Shown: positions 53,187-61,163 of the stretch, one piece after another
Numbering within the stretch: position 1 is the first letter of the stretch
Layout: each line of letters starts with the position of its first letter
Assembly: GCA_013141115.1 (NCBI GenBank)
Contig: JABFRP010000003.1
Span: 682,001 to 746,000 of the forward strand
Source of the DNA: Ferruginibacter sp.
GTDB taxonomy: Bacteria > Bacteroidota > Bacteroidia > Chitinophagales > Chitinophagaceae
Direction: 5' to 3'
Length of the DNA stretch: 64,000 nt
Made by a program: the position numbers and the translations under genes
Notes under the pieces: model-generated
Told to the model about the DNA's origin: nothing
Databases searched by the model: none
Seen by the model: only the letters and a program-made list of their open reading frames with translations

Positions 53187-54464
53187 ATGAAAGAGAAACA
53201 TTCAGCCAAGTTTTTACGACAAAGGAAAATGATGCTGGTCTTGCCGGTGTTAATTATCCCATTTGTAACAATGGGATTCTGGGCCTTAGGTGGAGGACAA
53301 GGACAGACAAAAAACAATCTTGCAGATACTAACAAGGGGCTAAACCTGCAACTGCCCGATGCCAATTTAAAAGATGATAAAAATGCAGACAAGCTTTCAT
53401 TTTACAATGAAGCAGATGCTGATTCTTTAAAGCGGGATGAACTTTTACGCAATGACCCTTATTACAAAGATTCAATTGCCAACAGGCAGAACACGGTATT
53501 TTCTGACACTGGAAATATGTTAAGTACCACTCCACTGTATAGCGGGTTGAACCAATCCCCTTACAATAAAACTGCAGATGCCAATGAGCAACGGATTTAT
53601 CAAAAGATAAATGAGATTAATAAACAAATTAATCAGCCTGATAATAGTATTCAAACCAATAGCAATCCCAATCAGCCTGTTACAAATAACGATAGCAATG
53701 AACAGTTTTCAAATGAAGTTGACAGGCTGCAGGATATGATGCAGCAGATGAATGGCAGCCCGGAGGCTGATCCGGAAATGCAGCAATTAAATGGAACGCT
53801 GGAAAAAATCTTAGACATACAGCATCCTGACAGAGTAAAGGAAAAACTCAAAGAAAAGTCATTGAAGAGCAAAGAACAAGTTTTTATCGTTACCAGGCAA
53901 TTTGTGAAAAACAATATCAGTTTGCTTGATACCGTCAAAAGTAAAAGGAATGCTGAAAATAAATTTTTTGGTGTGGAAGAAGATGCAGATTCCGAAGAGC
54001 AAAATACTGTTGAGGCAGTAGTTCATCAAACACAAACTTTAGTAAATGGTGCTGTAGTAAAAATGCGCCTGCTGAATGATATTTATTTGAATGGCTCATT
54101 GGTTAAGAAAGGCAATTTTGTTTTTGGTATAGCCGAATTAAATGATGAAAGACTTGAAATAAACATTACCTCAATCCGCAACAACAATTCTCTATTTCCA
54201 GTTAAACTGGAAGTTTTTGACATGGATGGCCTCGCCGGTATATATATTCCCGGAGCCATTTCAAGAGATGTTGCCAAACAATCCACAGATAATAGCTTAC
54301 AGCTTTTGGAACTTACTTCAATGGATCCATCATTCAAGGCACAGGCAGCTGCCACCGGTATAAATGCAGCTAAATCTTTACTCAGTAAAAAAGTTAAACA
54401 GGTAAAAGTATTAGTGAAGGCAGGCTATAAAGTGCTGCTAAGAGATAAAAGTATTCAACAATAA
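53187..54464 (+). CDS. traM: TraM, conjugation channel protein
   Basis: 425 residues from ATG 53187, preferred over a frame overlapping the previous gene. KFLRQRKMMLVLPVLIIPFV is the start, with one membrane helix (~10-30), then a Gln/Asn-rich linker (~120-200) and a C-terminal beta domain: ETTVEAVVHQTQTLVNGAVV-like, LLNDIYLNGSLVKKGNFVFG and FDMDGLAGIYIPGAISRDVA are TraM hallmarks. It is VirB10-like, linking inner and outer membrane. Confidence 0.93.
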   Translation: MKEKHSAKFLRQRKMMLVLPVLIIPFVTMGFWALGGGQGQTKNNLADTNKGLNLQLPDANLKDDKNADKLSFYNEADADSLKRDELLRNDPYYKDSIANRQNTVFSDTGNMLSTTPLYSGLNQSPYNKTADANEQRIYQKINEINKQINQPDNSIQTNSNPNQPVTNNDSNEQFSNEVDRLQDMMQQMNGSPEADPEMQQLNGTLEKILDIQHPDRVKEKLKEKSLKSKEQVFIVTRQFVKNNISLLDTVKSKRNAENKFFGVEEDADSEEQNTVEAVVHQTQTLVNGAVVKMRLLNDIYLNGSLVKKGNFVFGIAELNDERLEINITSIRNNNSLFPVKLEVFDMDGLAGIYIPGAISRDVAKQSTDNSLQLLELTSMDPSFKAQAAATGINAAKSLLSKKVKQVKVLVKAGYKVLLRDKSIQQ

Positions 54465-54488
54465 TTATAAACAATTAAAACAAATGTT

Positions 54489-55254
54489 ATGAAACGATTA
54501 GTGTGTTTGATTTGTGGTTGCTTGTTAGTTGTTTCGGCAATGGCGCAAACTTCTTCTTTATGTATCTCAACAGATAAAACAACCAGCCTGGTATTTCCAT
54601 TTTCAGTCCGGCATGTGGATAGGGGTACAAAAGATATACTGGTGCAGCAGGTAAAAGAAGCGGACAATATTTTATTGGTAAAGGCTTCTGCAAAAAACTT
54701 TTCTGAAACAAACCTTAGCGTGGTAACAGAAGATGGCAGTGTTTACACTTTTGTTATTAACTACGAAGAAAAACCTGCAATATGGGTTTATAAATTACCT
54801 GAGAACAAAAAGGCTACAATGGCTACTTATGCTAACGGCATCCTAGATAACCAGCGAACATTGAAGGGTGTAAGACAATAGCTGGAAAATAGATGCAGAG
54901 GTGATTGGCATTTATATAAAAGATGATATTATTTATTATCAATTGAGAATTAAAAATAACAGCCCAATTAATTATGGTATTGAAGTACTACGTTTTTACA
55001 TCCGTGATAAGAAGAAAGGAAAACGGACTGCCGTGCAGGAAAATGAATTAAAGCCTTTGCATGTTGCTGGCAATATGGTACAGGTTAAATCCTTCACTCA
55101 AAATGTTATTGTTGTAGCCCTGGATAAATTTACTATCCCGGATAAAAAGTTTATGGGCATTCAGATAATGGAAAAGAATGGAGGCAGGCATTTGATGATG
55201 AAGCTTAACAACAAAGATATTCTGAAAGCAATACCGTTGCCTGATTTAAAATGA
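54489..55254 (+). pseudogene. traN: traN with a frameshift
   Basis: The first frame (54489-54881) gives signal peptide plus DKTTSLVFPFSVRHVDRGTK, the TraN start. It ends at a TAG after KGVRQ. The next frame, open upstream of 54901, continues with DNSWKIDAEVIGIYIKDD, IIYYQLRIKNNSPINYGIEV, LRFYIRDKKKGKRTAVQENE and IMEKNGGRHLMMKLNN, the rest of TraN. Removing one A near 54875 joins the halves. TraN is VirB9-like (outer-membrane part), so its loss would disable mating, unless this is a sequencing error. Confidence 0.8.
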
Positions 55255-55547
55255 ATAACGATAATCCCATATCAGACGAGGTATTAGAACTTGTAAATAT
55301 AGCTTTATCTAAAGGTGAGCATTGGATGGCCTATAACCAGTCGCTCTATTTTATAGATAAAGAAGATATTCACTTTTTCAAATTGCAAAACGAAGCAAAA
55401 GAGTTTGCAGAAAATAATTTCAGTGATAGGGATACGTATCATGTCATTTACTTTAATTCGATTATAGACATTTTTAAAGAGATTCCTTACTCAGAAAATA
55501 CAGAAAAAAATATGGTCAATAATCCTGACATAAATGGCTTTGTATAA
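55251..55547 (+). CDS. Small acidic hypothetical protein
   Basis: 98 residues, acidic, starting with an ATGA overlap on traN. EVLELVNIALSKGEHWMAYN and FFKLQNEAKEFAENNFSDRD are the most structured parts, and no motif is recognised. The coupling to traN suggests a role in the element. Confidence 0.5.
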   Translation: MNNDNPISDEVLELVNIALSKGEHWMAYNQSLYFIDKEDIHFFKLQNEAKEFAENNFSDRDTYHVIYFNSIIDIFKEIPYSENTEKNMVNNPDINGFV

Positions 55548-55637
55548 TCATGAGGGCAATGATTTCACAGATGAATTATAAATCACATAGAACAACAACA
55601 ATCATTATTATTTAATTCACAATTAAAAACAAACGTT

Positions 55638-56480
55638 ATGAACAACGAGAATTTTCAGTATTTGAGTGATAATCTCAAATACATGGGCTTTGGTGAAAAT
55701 CTGAAAACAGATTTAGAGAGGAATCTTAATGAAGGCAAGGCAGATTTTCAATTGCATTATAAGGCAGAGATTAATAAAAAGCCATTTGAGGTGACAATGA
55801 ATTTCCGCAAGTCTGATTCTTCAGACATGTACTTCTTTAATAACTATCATGCTTCACTTGAAAAAGGTAATGGGGAAAAAGCTGAACAAACTTTTTACCT
55901 GAATAAGGGTAAAGGCGTTACAGGGAAGGAAGCGTTCAATCTATTGGATGGCCGGTCAGTGCATAAAGACCTTGTAACAAAAGAAGGCCAGCCATACAAA
56001 GCCTGGATGCAGCTTGACTTTGAAAACAAAGACAAGAACAACAATTTTGAAGTAAAACAATTCCACGAAAAGTATGGCTTTGATTTGAAAGCAGCGGTGG
56101 AGAAATTCCCCATAACGGATTTGAAAGAGCCTGATAAAGAAAAGGCTTTAATGCAATCGCTTCAAAAAGGGAATGTGCAATCTGTTACTATCGAAAAAGA
56201 TGGCAGCAGCCACAAAATGTTCATTGAAGCCGATCCTCAGTTCAAAAAGGTAAATCTATATGAATCCAATATGAAGCTGGTGGCCAAAGAATCAATAGAG
56301 ATATACCAATCTGTTGGCAAAACAGAAGCCATGCTGGCGGTAAAAGAAGAGGGAAATGATAAAAAAAAAGAATTGAAGCAGGAACTTAAACCAGAGAAAG
56401 AAAAGGTAGAAAAGAAAAATGATAAAACGCTTTTACCTAAGAAAAGGGAAAGCAGTAAAAAAGGTTTAGGGGTATCTTAA
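55638..56480 (+). CDS. Mobile-element accessory protein with LLPKK C-terminal motif
   Basis: 280 residues. NLKYMGFGENLKTDLERNLN at the start and FYLNKGKGVTGKEAFNLLDG with RSVHKDL in the middle form a domain repeated in the next gene; ITDLKEPDKEKALMQSLQKG and SVTIEKDGSSHKMFIEADPQ resemble DUF3945-like repeats found in Bacteroidota mobile elements. The lysine-rich tail ends LLPKKRESSKKGLGVS, close to the tail of the methylase-helicase. Function unknown; DNA or RNA contact is possible given its basic tail. Confidence 0.6.
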   Translation: MNNENFQYLSDNLKYMGFGENLKTDLERNLNEGKADFQLHYKAEINKKPFEVTMNFRKSDSSDMYFFNNYHASLEKGNGEKAEQTFYLNKGKGVTGKEAFNLLDGRSVHKDLVTKEGQPYKAWMQLDFENKDKNNNFEVKQFHEKYGFDLKAAVEKFPITDLKEPDKEKALMQSLQKGNVQSVTIEKDGSSHKMFIEADPQFKKVNLYESNMKLVAKESIEIYQSVGKTEAMLAVKEEGNDKKKELKQELKPEKEKVEKKNDKTLLPKKRESSKKGLGVS

Positions 56481-56520
56481 CAGAACCCTAAACCCATTTT
56501 TCATTTTAAAAATTTGCAAA

Positions 56521-57285
56521 ATGAATATCGAAAATATTTCAGCTTTAATGGGACAGTTGCAATCGCTAGGTTTTGAAAATGCAGGCTATTCATTGTTAAA
56601 GCGAATCAGTTTTAAGCCTGAGAATTTTATCCTTTCTCAAAAAATAGAGAAGGCTAAAGACAAGTTAAGCTTTCAACTATTCTTTGAAAAGGATGTCAAG
56701 CAAGGCATTTATGTTTTGTCGTATTATGATGCTATTCTTCAAAAGGAAACGCCTTTAATTGATGCAGCCATTAATGGCATTAATACCTCAAACCTGGAAA
56801 AATCAATGATAGAAATTGATTGGAAAAATGCTTTCGATTTTGTCACAAAAAAACATTTGAATTTGGAAGATAAAACAAGCTGGGAAAAAGAACTGAAAGT
56901 TGAATCGGTAATAGAAGGTCTTTCGGAGTTAGAAAAATCAGAAAATGGTAAAGTAGTTGCCGTAGGACTTAAACTAAAATATTGGGCTAGTATTCCATAC
57001 CAGGAGTTGTTTGGTAATATCAGTCCTTTAAAAAACAAGTCTGAAGTAAGCCAGCGGTTTTATTTTTTTGAAGGCCAAACAGGCATATCAGTAGATGAGG
57101 CATATCGGTTTTTGCAAAATCGTTCGTTGGAGAAACAGATGCAGGCGAAAAGAAAACAATCGGATAGTACAGAAATTAGCGAAACAGAAAAAGACAGCCA
57201 AGCTTCATCTGGAAGCGGACTGCTAAAAAAGAAACGTTTGGGAAGGTCCATGACTGTTAAGCCAAATAAGTCGATTCTGAGTTAA
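56521..57285 (+). CDS. Mobile-element accessory protein, paralogue of the preceding gene
   Basis: 254 residues starting 40 bp after the preceding gene. MNIENISALMGQLQSLGFEN and RFYFFEGQTGISVDEAYRFL with QNRSLEKQ align with the same blocks in the neighbour, so the two are related. The C-terminus is Ser/Lys-rich with GLLKKKRLGRSMTVKPNKSI, a variant of the LLPKK tail. Function unknown. Confidence 0.6.
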   Translation: MNIENISALMGQLQSLGFENAGYSLLKRISFKPENFILSQKIEKAKDKLSFQLFFEKDVKQGIYVLSYYDAILQKETPLIDAAINGINTSNLEKSMIEIDWKNAFDFVTKKHLNLEDKTSWEKELKVESVIEGLSELEKSENGKVVAVGLKLKYWASIPYQELFGNISPLKNKSEVSQRFYFFEGQTGISVDEAYRFLQNRSLEKQMQAKRKQSDSTEISETEKDSQASSGSGLLKKKRLGRSMTVKPNKSILS

Positions 57286-57297
57286 ATAATAGGATAG

Positions 57298-57330
57298 GGA
57301 TTTCCGACCGTTGTAAGTTGATGGAAATCC
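57298..57330. other. 8-bp hairpin in gap before the HTH gene
   Basis: GGATTTCC (57298-57305) pairs perfectly with GGAAATCC (57323-57330). No T-run follows, so it is a weak terminator candidate or a protein-binding site. Confidence 0.35.
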
Positions 57331-57371
57331 TAAGTTGGAAAATGAAAATATGACTTTTAAAATATGATTTT

Positions 57372-57698
57372 ATGGAGACACTATTTATTCCGAATGAAAA
57401 CGACTTTAAAAGATGGATTAAAGAAGCTGTGAAAGATTTTCTTCAGGAATTTACGAAAAAGGAATTGAAGGTTGATCAAAATGAGGAAGATCTGCTTAAC
57501 CGAAAAGAGATTGCAAAGTTTTTGAGAGTATCGTTGCCAACTTTGACTGATTGGATAAAAAGGGGGTTACCTTCTCATAAACAAAGAGGCCGTGTTTATT
57601 TTGATAAAACTGAAGTGATACAATATATCAAGGAAAATAAAATAGGGCAGTTGAAATTTGGTTCCCGATTTGAAAGATTGAGGCAGGAAATAGCCTAA
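57372..57698 (+). CDS. Helix-turn-helix (excisionase/MerR-like) protein
   Basis: 108 residues. The second half is a typical excisionase-family HTH_17 domain: DLLNRKEIAKFLRVSLPTLT, DWIKRGLPSHKQRGRVYFDK, TEVIQYIKEN. The N-terminal ~40 residues are a charged helix. Such proteins often regulate transfer or excision of Bacteroidota elements. It is the last gene of the conjugative region, next to the probable end at the tRNA-Arg genes. No integrase gene is next to it. Confidence 0.85.
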   Translation: METLFIPNENDFKRWIKEAVKDFLQEFTKKELKVDQNEEDLLNRKEIAKFLRVSLPTLTDWIKRGLPSHKQRGRVYFDKTEVIQYIKENKIGQLKFGSRFERLRQEIA

Positions 57699-57712
57699 AA
57701 GAAACACCCATA

Positions 57713-57742
57713 AAGCCTGGCAAATATATGTCGGGCTTTTTT
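57713..57742 (+). terminator. Rho-independent terminator after HTH gene
   Basis: AAAGCCTGGC pairs imperfectly with GTCGGGCTTT around an AAATATAT loop, followed by a six-T run on the plus strand. It closes the tra-region transcript. Confidence 0.75.
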
Positions 57743-57817
57743 GATATTTTATTTTTTAAAGGCTTTAGTTATTTTTATAACTTTACATATCAACAGTTCT
57801 TTCACTTTCCCGGAAAT

Positions 57818-57880
57818 GTTTGCAAATTAGTTTGAGCAAATCATTGGCTGCCTTTTGTTTGCAAATTGTTTGCAAATTTG
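57818..57880. repeat. Direct repeats of GTTTGCAAATT
   Basis: Three exact copies of GTTTGCAAATT (about 57818, 57858 and 57868) and one variant (GTTTGAGCAAAT) lie within 63 bp, about 130 bp from the tRNA-Arg 3' end. The core TTTGCAAA is palindromic. Such clustered repeats at an element end suit arm sites of an integrase or excisionase, or an operator for the neighbouring HTH protein. The rest of 57743-58011 has no gene. Confidence 0.55.
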
Positions 57881-57956
57881 AAAAAAGCTCAATTATTTAA
57901 GCAAAGTAAAAAAGTAAATCTTTTGAAAATTCGCCATTAAAAGTCGATAAAAAAGA

Positions 57957-57992
57957 AAAGAGATTGACTTGTTTTACCAAATCAATCTCTTT
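57957..57992. terminator. Terminator of the tRNA-Arg transcript
   Basis: AAAGAGATTGA pairs perfectly with TCAATCTCTTT (11 bp) with a 14-base loop. Read on the minus strand it follows the tRNA gene and is succeeded by CTTTTCTTTTTT, a clear U-tract. Confidence 0.8.
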
Positions 57993-58011
57993 GCAACTAA
58001 TTGAAAATCAG

Positions 58012-58085
58012 TGACCCTGTCAGGATTCAAACCTGAAACCTCTTGATCCGTAGTCAAGTGCTCTATTCAATTGAGCTACAGAGCC
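58012..58085 (-). tRNA. tRNA-Arg (anticodon ACG)
   Basis: The minus strand reads GGCTCTG acceptor, D-arm GCTC...GAGC, anticodon stem CTTGA/TCAAG with loop CTACGGA (anticodon ACG), T-arm TCAGG/CCTGA with TTTGAAT loop, and CAGGGTC plus discriminator A. All four stems form. CCA is not encoded. The 3' end faces the conjugative element, the usual orientation when a tRNA gene serves as integration target. Confidence 0.95.
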
Positions 58086-58097
58086 ATTTAAAAAAAA

Positions 58098-58166
58098 TCT
58101 GCATAAAAGAACTTCAAAACCTTCTGATCCGTAGTCAGATGCTCTATTCAGTTGAGCTACGCAGCC
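58098..58166 (-). pseudogene. Defective tandem tRNA-Arg (ACG)
   Basis: The 5' half is normal: GGCTGCG, D-arm GCTC...GAGC, anticodon stem TCTGA/TCAGA with loop CTACGGA. After the T-stem start TTGAAGTTC the sequence becomes TTTTATGCAGATTTTTTT, so the T-stem partner and the 3' acceptor strand (CGCAGCC expected) are lost. The left boundary is uncertain. It lies 12 bp upstream of the intact copy. Confidence 0.65.
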
Positions 58167-58218
58167 ATTAATTATTCGGGCTGCAAATATAGCCAGATTT
58201 TCCTTTCGCTCCAAACAT

Positions 58219-59331
58219 TTACAAGCCAGATAAAAAACTATCATGAATATAGTCTACTACATTCACTAAATTTTTGCTTTCTTCAAATACTTTTAGCTGT
58301 CTATCGGCACCGGTGCCTTGTTCCATCATCTTGTGTACATTATTTACTGCATGGCGGCTGCCTAAATGTGGTACTACATCATCAATAAAATCTAATAACT
58401 CATATAACAGTACCCGGGTATTTACTTCGCCTTCTTTTCCAAAATCAATCAGGCTGCCGTCAATACCATAGCGGCTGGCCCGCCATTTGTTCTCGTTAAG
58501 CAAAGCCCGGCTGTACATCATAAAGTTCAGGTTCTGCATGCGGAGTTTGTACAGTTTGGCACAAATGCCCTGAAATAAGGCTGCGATGGAAATAGTTTCT
58601 TGCACCGTCATGGGAATATCGCAAATACGGAACTCTACGGTGTTGAAGAAGGGGTGTACCCTTAAATCCCACCATATTTTTTTGGCATTATCAATGCAAT
58701 TGGTCTTTATCAAGAGTTTTACATAATTATCGTATGCCTCTATGCTTTCAAAAAAATCAGGTATGCCGGTACGGGGAAATTTATCAAAGACTTTGGTGCG
58801 GAATGATTTATAGCCTGTCATCCGGCCCTCCCAAAAAGGAGAGTTGGTGCTTAATGCGTAAATATGAGGTAAGAAATACCTGGCACTATTAGCAATATGT
58901 ATGGCCATTTCCCTGGTTTCCATGCCCACATGCACATGAAGGCCAAAAATTAAATTGCTGCGGGCAGCTTCCTGTAGTTCATTTACAATTTCATCGTAAC
59001 GGGCATGCTCTGTAATTAATTGGCTTTCCCAATGGCTAAAAGGGTGTGTACCCGATGCACCAACCCATAAACCAAGGTCGCCGGCAATACCACTAATGGT
59101 TTTACGTAATGTGCTAACATCCATAAAAGCTTCATCCACATCGTTGCAAATATCAGTACCTACCTCCACCACAGCCTGATGCATCTCGGCTTTTACTTTG
59201 TCTTTAATTACTTTTTGGCCTTCCTGCACAATTCTTTGCTGATGGCTTTTTAATTCCCTTGTTACGGGATCAATTACCATGTATTCTTCTTCTACGCCAA
59301 GGGTAAAATGTTTGTATGATAAATTTGCCAT
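58219..59331 (-). CDS. Carboxylate-amine ligase, YbdK/GCS2 family
   Basis: 370 residues. FTLGVEEEYMVIDPVTRELK is the family start (G-V-E-E-E). FGLHVHVGMETREMAIHIAN in the middle, FWEGRMTGYKSFRTKVFDKF and WWDLRVHPFFNTVEFRICD are GCS2 signature blocks with metal/ATP ligands. Such enzymes join an amine to a carboxylate with ATP, with weak glutamate-cysteine ligase activity in E. coli YbdK. With the ATP-grasp gene downstream on the same strand side, a small peptide-like product is plausible. Confidence 0.92.
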   Translation of the reverse strand: MANLSYKHFTLGVEEEYMVIDPVTRELKSHQQRIVQEGQKVIKDKVKAEMHQAVVEVGTDICNDVDEAFMDVSTLRKTISGIAGDLGLWVGASGTHPFSHWESQLITEHARYDEIVNELQEAARSNLIFGLHVHVGMETREMAIHIANSARYFLPHIYALSTNSPFWEGRMTGYKSFRTKVFDKFPRTGIPDFFESIEAYDNYVKLLIKTNCIDNAKKIWWDLRVHPFFNTVEFRICDIPMTVQETISIAALFQGICAKLYKLRMQNLNFMMYSRALLNENKWRASRYGIDGSLIDFGKEGEVNTRVLLYELLDFIDDVVPHLGSRHAVNNVHKMMEQGTGADRQLKVFEESKNLVNVVDYIHDSFLSGL

Positions 59332-59361
59332 GTTTACAATGTGAGTTTAGGTTACTTAAAA

Positions 59362-60009
59362 TCAGTTGGTTAATTTAAATATATCATTTGTAGGAATGCT
59401 GATTCCTTTTAAAACTAAAGAGGTAATATTCTCATTCGCCTCATAAATTATCGGTTTGCCATATTGCTCATTTACATCCAGAAGAAATACGTGTATTTGT
59501 TTATATTCAGGGTAAACTACCCAGTATTCCAGAACGCCGTTTTCTTCGTACAGGTCAAATTTATATTTAGTTTCTGTTCTTGTATTACCCGGGCTTAAAA
59601 CTTCTACTATCAAATCCGGAGCACCATCTACACTACGATTGTCCTTTAATTTATCTTCATCACATACCACAATTATATCTGGCTGCACAACAGTAGTAAT
59701 CTCGTCATCTCTTAATTTTTTCTTTCTAAAAGGTTTGCCTTTTAATCTTACATCAATTGGAGAAGTTACGGTTATGCAAGGTTTGCCATTTAAAAAATTA
59801 TAGAATGCTACAAAAATATTAGCCTGTATTTTTTGATGATTAAAGCTTGGTGCAGGACTCATCTTAAATATCTTACCCCTGATCAACTCAATTCTTTCTT
59901 TAAAGTTCCAGGTTAAATAGTCGGCATAAGTAAATCCATAAGGGCTTTCCGGCTCTGCTACTTTTGTTTCTGTAAAGTCGTTATTTTGTATGGTTAAATA
60001 TTTTTTCAA
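59362..60009 (-). CDS. Uma2-family PD-(D/E)XK endonuclease-like protein
   Basis: 215 residues. LRGKIFKMSPAPSFNHQKIQ (as IRGKIFKMSPAPSFNHQ), VVQPDIIVVCDEDKL, GAPDLIVEVLSPGNTRTE and KFDLYEENGVLEYWVVYP are the Uma2 blocks, including the P-D and E-V-L-S-P metal-binding motifs. Role unknown for most Uma2 proteins. It sits between the ATP-grasp and the carboxylate-amine ligase genes, 10 and 30 bp from them. Confidence 0.92.
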   Translation of the reverse strand: MKKYLTIQNNDFTETKVAEPESPYGFTYADYLTWNFKERIELIRGKIFKMSPAPSFNHQKIQANIFVAFYNFLNGKPCITVTSPIDVRLKGKPFRKKKLRDDEITTVVQPDIIVVCDEDKLKDNRSVDGAPDLIVEVLSPGNTRTETKYKFDLYEENGVLEYWVVYPEYKQIHVFLLDVNEQYGKPIIYEANENITSLVLKGISIPTNDIFKLTN

Positions 60010-60019
60010 AAAAAAAATA

Positions 60020-60973
60020 TTAGTACAATTTCTTTTTAGAAGAACTGTTGGTAATATAAGTACCCCAGGTTAAATTATCCATATCTTCTTTATGCTCCAG
60101 TGCTTTTTCAATAGCATAGTTGGCAGCTGTTTCCACTACCCAGTCAAAATTTTCTTGCCCTACGCTGGTTACTTCAGCATCGGGTGCAGGGTTGCAAAAA
60201 TCTATAGCATAAGGTACGCCATCACGTAAGGCTAGTTCCACCGTATTAAAATCGTAACCTAAATAATGACAGATACGAAGAACAATATCTTCCATCTCTT
60301 TGTATTTTTCAGGGGTAGGTTTAAAATCGGCCACATAGCGCAATGCATGTGGGTTACGGGGTTCGTACGGCATAATGCGTACATGTTTGCCACCTATGCA
60401 GTAGCAGCGATAGTACTCGGTAAATTTAATTTCTTCCTGTAACATCATTACCAGTTGCTCTGTTTCGGCATGCTTTTCAAAAAACTCTTCAATGCTGTTT
60501 AATTGGTAAACACTTTTCCAGCCACCGCCGGCAAATGGTTTCATGTAAGCCGGAAAACCGATGTATTTAAAAATGCCTTCCCAATCTAACGGATAGGCAA
60601 GGTTGCTGAAAGATTCATCTGAAGTATCTGTTGGCAAATCTTTACTGGGCAGGATAACCGTTTTAGGAACGGGCACACCAATTTTTGTAGCAAGGCAATT
60701 ATTAAAAAATTTCTCATCGGCGCTCCACCAAAACGGGTTATTAATTACCGTGGTACCGCATAGTGCCGCATTTTTAAGATAAGCCCTGTAAAACGGAACG
60801 TCCTGGCTTATCCTGTCGAAGATAACCGCATAGCCGCTTGGCTCGCCTTGCATTACTTTATCAATTAATACAGGTTCGGCAATAATGCCATCAATGTTTT
60901 TGCTGTTTACTCTTTCTATAAAAGCCATGGGAAAACTTCTTTCTTTTCCGAAGAGCATGCCAATTTTCTTCAT
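60020..60973 (-). CDS. ATP-grasp ligase, RimK-like
   Basis: 317 residues. FPAYMKPFAGGGWKSVYQLN is the ATP-grasp lysine/glycine loop, MMLQEEIKFTEYYRCYCIGG and VRIMPYEPRNPHALRYVADF follow, and VPYAIDFCNPAPDAEV carries the metal-binding D/N residues. An acyl-phosphate-forming ligase, probably making an amide. It is the first gene of the minus-strand trio (ATP-grasp, Uma2, YbdK-like) and diverges from the esterase gene with 133-190 bp between. Confidence 0.9.
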   Translation of the reverse strand: MKKIGMLFGKERSFPMAFIERVNSKNIDGIIAEPVLIDKVMQGEPSGYAVIFDRISQDVPFYRAYLKNAALCGTTVINNPFWWSADEKFFNNCLATKIGVPVPKTVILPSKDLPTDTSDESFSNLAYPLDWEGIFKYIGFPAYMKPFAGGGWKSVYQLNSIEEFFEKHAETEQLVMMLQEEIKFTEYYRCYCIGGKHVRIMPYEPRNPHALRYVADFKPTPEKYKEMEDIVLRICHYLGYDFNTVELALRDGVPYAIDFCNPAPDAEVTSVGQENFDWVVETAANYAIEKALEHKEDMDNLTWGTYITNSSSKKKLY

Positions 60974-61163
60974 AACAGTAGTTGGTTTTATTTATTGATA
61001 AAATGATGCAGTTATTTTAAACGTATTCAAATATATTTTTTAGCGGCCAATAAAACAAATATTGTTTCATGCTAATCCTTTGCTTCAATTATATTTTTTA
61101 CATTAAATGCGGATATACAGCAACCTGTATCCGGTTTCATCTTCTTTTCTTATTTTTGAAACT

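Noticed and set aside
58020..58244. Open frame reading VAQLNRASDYGS and VAQLNRALDYGS
   Set aside because: This is the translation of the two tRNA-Arg genes, a common false gene.
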